In this document: positions 59,596 to 64,000 of the stretch, in pieces
Position numbering within the stretch: position 1 is the stretch's first letter
Layout: every line of letters begins with the position of its first letter
The notes under the pieces: model-generated
The model's input: only the letters and a program-made list of their open reading frames with translations
Told to the model about the DNA's origin: nothing
The model's database searches: none
DNA from: Pteria penguin
Lineage: Eukaryota; Mollusca; Bivalvia; Pterioida; Pteriidae
Assembly: GCA_035048485.1 (NCBI GenBank)
Contig: CM068587.1
Coordinates: 54,159,501-54,223,500, forward strand
Reading direction: 5' to 3'
Length of the DNA: 64,000 nucleotides
Translations under genes and position numbers: made by a program

Positions 59596-59702
59596 TATAG
59601 CGCTACCTTCCTCCTCAGAGAGATAGCAAAAGCCCGAAATGGTAATTTATAGCACCACCTTCCACCTCAGAGAGAAAGGGAAAGCCCGAAATAGTAATTT
59701 GA
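59596..59702. repeat. ~54-bp tandem duplication
   Basis: Two copies of TATAGC(G/A)C(T/C)ACCTTCC...CTCAGAGAGA...AAAGCCCGAAAT(G/A)GTAATTT. Confidence 0.8.
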
Positions 59703-59821
59703 TATTTCCGCAAAGAATCAAATGAGTCATATAACGACCTACAATGATTCCAACATTGGTAAGTGGATTTTTATTTTATTCTTTTATATACTCCATCCCA
59801 TGATGATTATTACAAATACAT

Positions 59822-59871
59822 GATGGCAGCACCTGCCAGGTGCATTGTTTCTTAATATTTTCCTATGCTGC
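59822..59871 (-). mobile_element. SINE part at the left border of the 32-bp array
   Basis: GATGGCAGCACCTGCCAGGT, GCATTGTTTCTTAATATTTT and CCTATGCTGC match the minus-strand SINE GACGGCATCTGCCTGATGCA, ...AATTTAGACCTTTGC. Confidence 0.75.
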
Positions 59872-60254
59872 GGACCCACCCGAAGCAGTGAGGGATCTTT
59901 TACGGACCTACCCATAGCAGTGAGGGATCTTTTACTTACCCACCCGAAGCAGGCAGGGATCTTTTACGGACCCACCCGAAGCAGTGATGGATCTTTTACG
60001 GACCCATCCGAAGCAGTGAGGGATCTTTTACGGACCCACCCGAAGCAGCCAGGGATCTTTTACGGACCCATCCGAAGCAGTGATGGATCGTTTACGAACC
60101 CATCCGAAGCAGCGAGGGATCTTTTACGGACCCTACCGAAGCAGTGATGGATCATTTACGGACCAATCCGAAGCAGTGATGGATCATTTACGGACCCATC
60201 CGAAGCAGCGAGGAATCTTTTATAGACTCAACCGAAGCAGTGGGGGATCTTTTG
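59872..60254. repeat. 32-bp minisatellite, 12 copies, SINE-derived
   Basis: The unit GGACCCACCCGAAGCAGTGA followed by GGGATCTTTTAC is identical to a 32-base piece of the minus-strand SINE core (compare 47440-47471). Copies differ mainly at GAAGCAG(TGA/CGA/CCA) and ATC(TT/AT/GT)TTTAC. Confidence 0.97.
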
Positions 60255-60425
60255 ATATGTGGTCCCCATCAATACTGTCTCCTGCCAAGGACAGATCGCG
60301 AGATAGGTGGTGAGAAATCACCCTAGCACTCTAGTAAACTCCGAGCCGAGACCCGAAATCGAGCCCGGGTTCCCAAACTTGAATTCCAGTGCGATACCAC
60401 AATGGACGAACCTGCGCTGGTACAT
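60255..60425 (-). mobile_element. SINE head at the right border of the 32-bp array
   Basis: Continues the same SINE: GATATGTGGTCCCCATCAAT, ACTGTCTCCTGCC. On the minus strand it ends in a tRNA-like head with A-box GTGGTATCGCACTGG and B-box GGGCTCGATTTC. Confidence 0.75.
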
Positions 60426-60429
60426 TATC

Positions 60430-60940
60430 ACTTATACTTGCAATAAGGCACTTTGTGAATTTTTCTTCTATCATTACACATTTTTTGATGAATCAGACCT
60501 TCATTTTGTCATATATAAAGTAATCTATATTTAGAAAAGTGATAATTTGTGAATACTGTTATTACCAGGCCTTGTAGTGTTCACATATCCCATAGTCGTG
60601 TAACGTATTATAATAATTGCAGACCAATCATATCATAAATCAGTGAATACTTTGTGTTAATCCCAAAGGGATATCTCTTTTCTTCCTAATTAAGAGCGCA
60701 CTACATACAGGATAACCGCTGTAATATCTTTTGGACATGGAACGTCATCTATCCGAAATTTAGTTTAATACCATAATACTATTTCTGTCAAATCGGAAAA
60801 TACTGTATTGTAGTAAATGCCGTGCAAAATATCGTTTGTTGATGTAAATTTGCATAAATTTCCACAATTTCTGATTTATCCAAATAACAATATGGCACTT
60901 CAAAGATAAAGAGCAATGTAGTTTGAAAATAACAACGACA
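60430..60940. other. no feature seen
   Basis: AT-rich; no gene recognised. Confidence 0.4.
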
Positions 60941-60944
60941 GAGT

Positions 60945-61580
60945 GGTTAACAAGCAAGAGATGCTGTCAATAACAACGCGATTACCCAGCAAGTGGTGCT
61001 GACAACAGCACATGATTAACCAGCGTGAGATGCTGACAGCGACAGAGTGGTCAACAAGCATGAGATACTGACAACGACAGAGTCGTTAACAAGCAAGAGA
61101 TACTGACAACAGCAACGCGTGGTTAACCAGCAAGAGATATTGACAACAACAGCGTAGGTTAACTGGCTAGAAATGGTGACAGCGACAGTGTGGTTAACCA
61201 GAAAGAGATGATGCTGACAAAGACAGCGTGGTTAACCAGCATGGGATACTGACAACGACAAGAGTGTTTAACCAGCAAGAGGTACTGACAATGACAGCGT
61301 GGTTAATTAACAGTAGATGCTGACAACGACAGCGTGATTAAACAGCAACGATGCTGGCAACGACAGCGAGGTTAACCAAAAATAGACACTGACAATGACA
61401 GCGTGGTTTACCACCAATAGACGCTGACAAGGACAGCGAGGTTAACCAACAATAGATACTGACAATCACAGCGTGGTTAATTAACAATAGATGCTGACAA
61501 CGACAGCGTAATTCACCAGCAAGAGATACTGATATCGGCAGCGTAGTTAACCGGTAAGAGATACTGACAAGTTCATCACT
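60945..61580. repeat. 35-bp minisatellite, about 18 copies
   Basis: The unit is close to GTGGTTAACCAGCAAGAGAT followed by ACTGACAACGACAGC. It is diverged and has unit-length changes. No similarity to the SINE core. Confidence 0.93.
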
Positions 61581-61748
61581 GTATAACATTTATTGCTAGG
61601 TTGTGTATTAAATTTATTTCGGTAATTAGAGAGAGGACACAATTCAGCATTAGAAGGGGTCATATCATTCTTGTTTGTATTCCGTTTATTTCCTTTTGCT
61701 TCATGTCACGTCAAACTATTAAGTCAAGCTTATTTCTACTATATTTTC

Positions 61749-61919
61749 CATGGGCGGATCCAGAAATTTTTTTCAGAGGGGATCCAACCAAAAAAGGTAA
61801 ATTTTTCTCTTAGACGAGGAGGTCCAACCCCAAAAATGCCCAAATGTTACCTTTTTTGGTAAAATTTTGGGTTGCCAGGGGGGTCCAGACCCCCGGTACC
61901 CCCTCTGTATCCGCGCATG
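61749..61919. mobile_element. complete TIR element of the GGATCC family
   Basis: 16-base inverted ends, CATGGGCGGATCCAGA at the left and (minus strand) CATGCGCGGATACAGA at the right, flanked by a possible TTTTC duplication. The interior is G- and C-rich (AGGGGGGTCCAGACCCCCGG) and non-coding. Confidence 0.7.
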
Positions 61920-62115
61920 TTTTCTTCCGGAATTTCTACCTATGCTACGGATTCATCCGAAACAGTGATGGATCTTTCACGTGCAAACTTCTACCTCGGT
62001 CTCATTCAAAATACCAGGCACCGAGGAGTTACCAGCCGTAGTCGAACCTGGGACCTGTGGGTCAAGGGCAAACTCGTTACCGACCGTGCCATATCAGCTC
62101 TCATTTGTTGCTGTC
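61920..62115 (-). mobile_element. SINE lacking its tail, abutting the TIR element
   Basis: CGGATTCATCCGAAACAGTG, GATGGATCTTTCACGTGC, CTCGGTCTCATTCAAAATAC and, on the minus strand, a head with B box GGTTCGACTACGG. The tail side is cut off where the TIR element ends. Confidence 0.75.
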
Positions 62116-62119
62116 ATTT

Positions 62120-62910
62120 GACAGAGCACGATAACATTACATTAACCACTAGGCGTTTCACAATGTAAACGCTATATTTGTTTATTCTCATGACGGTAAC
62201 TTTCGCATTATACTGCTTTATGGATCCAAAGATTTCTTTGGGGGTTTTCGCACATTCTCTAACTTTTATATACTTTATATTAAATCTGCAGTGTACAGAG
62301 GTGTATGGAGCAAGTCAACGAATGGGCTAAACGTGTTGGTGGCCAGAGCGCTGGTTTACAGTTTTACCGGTATGGCAGTTTTTTTTTAAAGCCGACCAAA
62401 GCCTATGGTCGAGTAGGTTTTGTATAATTTTACCGACATTTATATTATTGTATATTGGTAACCCTGCATTCGCATACTATGCATTATTTATTGTTTATTG
62501 AATTACAATACACAATAAATTTCACATACGGGATATGTACATACTACATGGAAGTTTTAAGTAGGTATTTTGATCCTCATTGTCTTTTCCTTCTCTGAGT
62601 TGGTCCTTTTTCAATATTCTAAAATGAGACCAAAGTAGCATTCAGTGTCACATACAAAATGGATTTAGATAAATATATGTTTATGCCGGCAATTTAAGGT
62701 CTAATAAAGTAATATTAAAACGAACCAAGCCTCTTTAACGTTGTTTATTTAGTTCTTATACAAGGTTAGCTACAGGCACCGTATCTCTTTGCTGTTTATG
62801 TAATAATTTTGGGAGCACAATGACTTTTATACCTGTACTGTATCTAGAAACAGTAGCTAACCGTATTATGCAAATCTAGTCGTAAGGAATAGATATAACA
62901 TAAGTGTGTT
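62120..62910. other. no feature seen
   Basis: AT-rich; no gene recognised. Confidence 0.4.
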
Positions 62911-62912
62911 TA

Positions 62913-63021
<109 letters not shown>

Positions 63022-63023
63022 GT

Positions 63024-63148
63024 TTATTGCTCTTCCACCTCTTGTTCTCTGAGAGGTTTTTGTTCGGACACCTTTGCCATAACTATAGCATGACAGTATT
63101 CACTTATTAACATCATAAATGAACAACACAATGCTATGGATTTCATAA
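63024..63148 (-). CDS. candidate last exon with hydrophobic segment
   Basis: A strong acceptor (ATCAATCTTATCTTAG) opens 40 codons ending in [23 protein letters not shown] then [20 protein letters not shown]. The first 22 residues could be a membrane segment, followed by a charged tail. It may be the last exon of the gene starting at 63973, but the splice phase does not fit a direct join in this frame, so at least one more exon would be needed. Confidence 0.3.
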
Positions 63149-63154
63149 CTAAGA

Positions 63155-63890
63155 TAAGATTGATATCAATAGGAATATGGTTTTGTAATATTATCCTGCC
63201 ATGCATCTTTCTCTTGTAATGTACATGATTCATGCAGAAAACGATAGCATCTTAATTATGGACTATTAACGGCACGAAATATCGCCATCTGGTGAGCACT
63301 TATTCCATTAACCCCTAATAACCAATGAGATGGCTTCGGTTTCGGCGCTTTATCAAAGAACGGGATCGGAATTCAAGATAATTTTTATCAACCACTTTCG
63401 AAAAGTCTTTAGAAAAAAATCCCTAGAGATTTAGCTTTGAATGGATAGGAGATAATAGTGCTTGACATGGACTGACTTTACAGACTTTATAATTGTTGTT
63501 TATCAATTAAAAATGTGTATGTTTGAATCTGGCAACATAGACATGTAAATAAGAATCGCAAGATCAGAAATTGTTTTAATTCTATGATATGTTTATCACA
63601 GGAAATGTAGAAAAACAAAGGACATTTTAGCTATTTCTGAAATAAAAATGGCAACAAAACTCAGTGGTTGAACTAAAAATTGGAGACAAATTTTCTTGGC
63701 CTTACAATCTATTTAAGTACTAGTCGCAAGTAGTGGCCCTAAATGAATGATAGGGCCACAATTCCTTACGTTGCGTAAACTTGCATTTTTGATAAACGGA
63801 ATGGCCGGCACGATTCTACGCATTTCGGCATCAAATGGAGCAAATATCTAACATATATAAACATAAAGCAAACGATCGGCAATGTTATCT
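63155..63890. other. presumed intron sequence, nothing recognised
   Basis: AT-rich. CCAAT occurs at about 63322. No clear internal exon was found on the minus strand. Confidence 0.3.
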
Positions 63891-63893
63891 TAC

Positions 63894-63973
63894 CCCCGAT
63901 CTGTCGTCTTCGAAGGCTCTACACACATTTTTTCCCAACCTATTTCAAATTTGCCGGTTTTTGTGTCAGCCAT
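63894..63973 (-). CDS. candidate first coding exon, gene running leftward
   Basis: On the minus strand ATGG in good context (ACCGAATGG) starts MADTKTGKFEIGWEKMCVEP then SKTTDR and two bases of the next codon, followed by a GTAAGA donor at 63893. The frame is open to the donor, and the local GC content is higher than in the flanks. No family recognised. The promoter motif just upstream supports a transcription start near the window edge. Confidence 0.5.
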
Positions 63974-63977
63974 TCGG

Positions 63978-63987
63978 TCTCGCGAGA
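63978..63987. promoter_or_regulatory. TCTCGCGAGA promoter motif
   Basis: A perfect palindromic TCTCGCGAGA, a known core-promoter element of animal housekeeping genes, five bases upstream of the minus-strand ATG at 63973. Confidence 0.45.
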
Positions 63988-64000
63988 TCTCGTTAACAGA

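Noticed and set aside
59845..60313. Repeated peptide GSFTDPSEAVRDLLRTHPKQ
   Set aside because: Translation of the 32-bp SINE-derived array, not a protein repeat.

Overview
This is a gene-poor, AT-rich, repeat-dominated piece of an animal nuclear genome. Nothing looks bacterial, plasmid or organellar: there are no long ORFs, the coding signals are short exons with GT/AG borders, and the sequence is full of microsatellites, minisatellites, small DNA transposons and a tRNA-derived SINE. The SINE (tRNA-like head with A and B boxes, conserved core, (CAAT)n tail) occurs about 15 times, and with the other repeats it suggests a mollusc, most likely a bivalve. That placement is inference, not a database result.

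Genes. The best-supported gene is on the minus strand at 8551-9978: two exons with matching splice phase encode a 138-residue protein that I recognise as a CCDC32 homologue (AP2/clathrin-adaptor assembly factor). Its N-terminus may continue into exons I could not identify. Other coding signals are single candidate exons: a minus-strand terminal exon at 214-493; a first coding exon at 63894-63973 (minus) behind a TCTCGCGAGA motif, with a possible last exon at 63024-63148; a small plus-strand first exon at 50563-50598; a RecQ-helicase-like N-terminal fragment at 51853-51963 behind an ETS/CRE motif; and a terminal exon at 58673-58866. A decayed mariner transposase lies at 46195-46740.

Repeats, left to right. 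1270-6800: two adjoining, related 28-bp satellites (types A and B) with a SINE inserted between them. 7036-7295: full SINE. 10250-10430: long hairpin element, with a relative at 57090-57250. 11161-11430 and 12145-12350: SINEs, the second running into a 33-bp minisatellite (12351-13702). 17952-18235: full SINE with target duplication. 24524-25085: 38-bp array. 25351-25650: perfect 150-bp tandem duplication. 26413-30600: a SINE whose middle is replaced by about 88 copies of a 46-bp unit. 31985-32162: pogo-like MITE. 33205-34195: ~56-bp array. 34545-35150: 31-bp array inside a TIR element. 36575-37075: 113-bp array. 43014-43285 and 47333-47612: full SINEs. 48920-49560: 47-bp array. 51156-51574: tandem pair of MITEs. 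59822-60420: a SINE with a 32-bp internal array. 60945-61580: 35-bp array. 61749-61919: complete TIR element abutting a SINE.

Main observation. Four separate minisatellites (46, 33, 32 and ~56 bp) align by eye to different or overlapping parts of the same SINE core. Three of them clearly sit inside a SINE copy whose remaining parts flank the array in the correct order and orientation. A fifth array (31 bp) appears to be built from the terminal repeat of a small DNA transposon. The window therefore seems to record repeated birth of satellites from short transposable elements.
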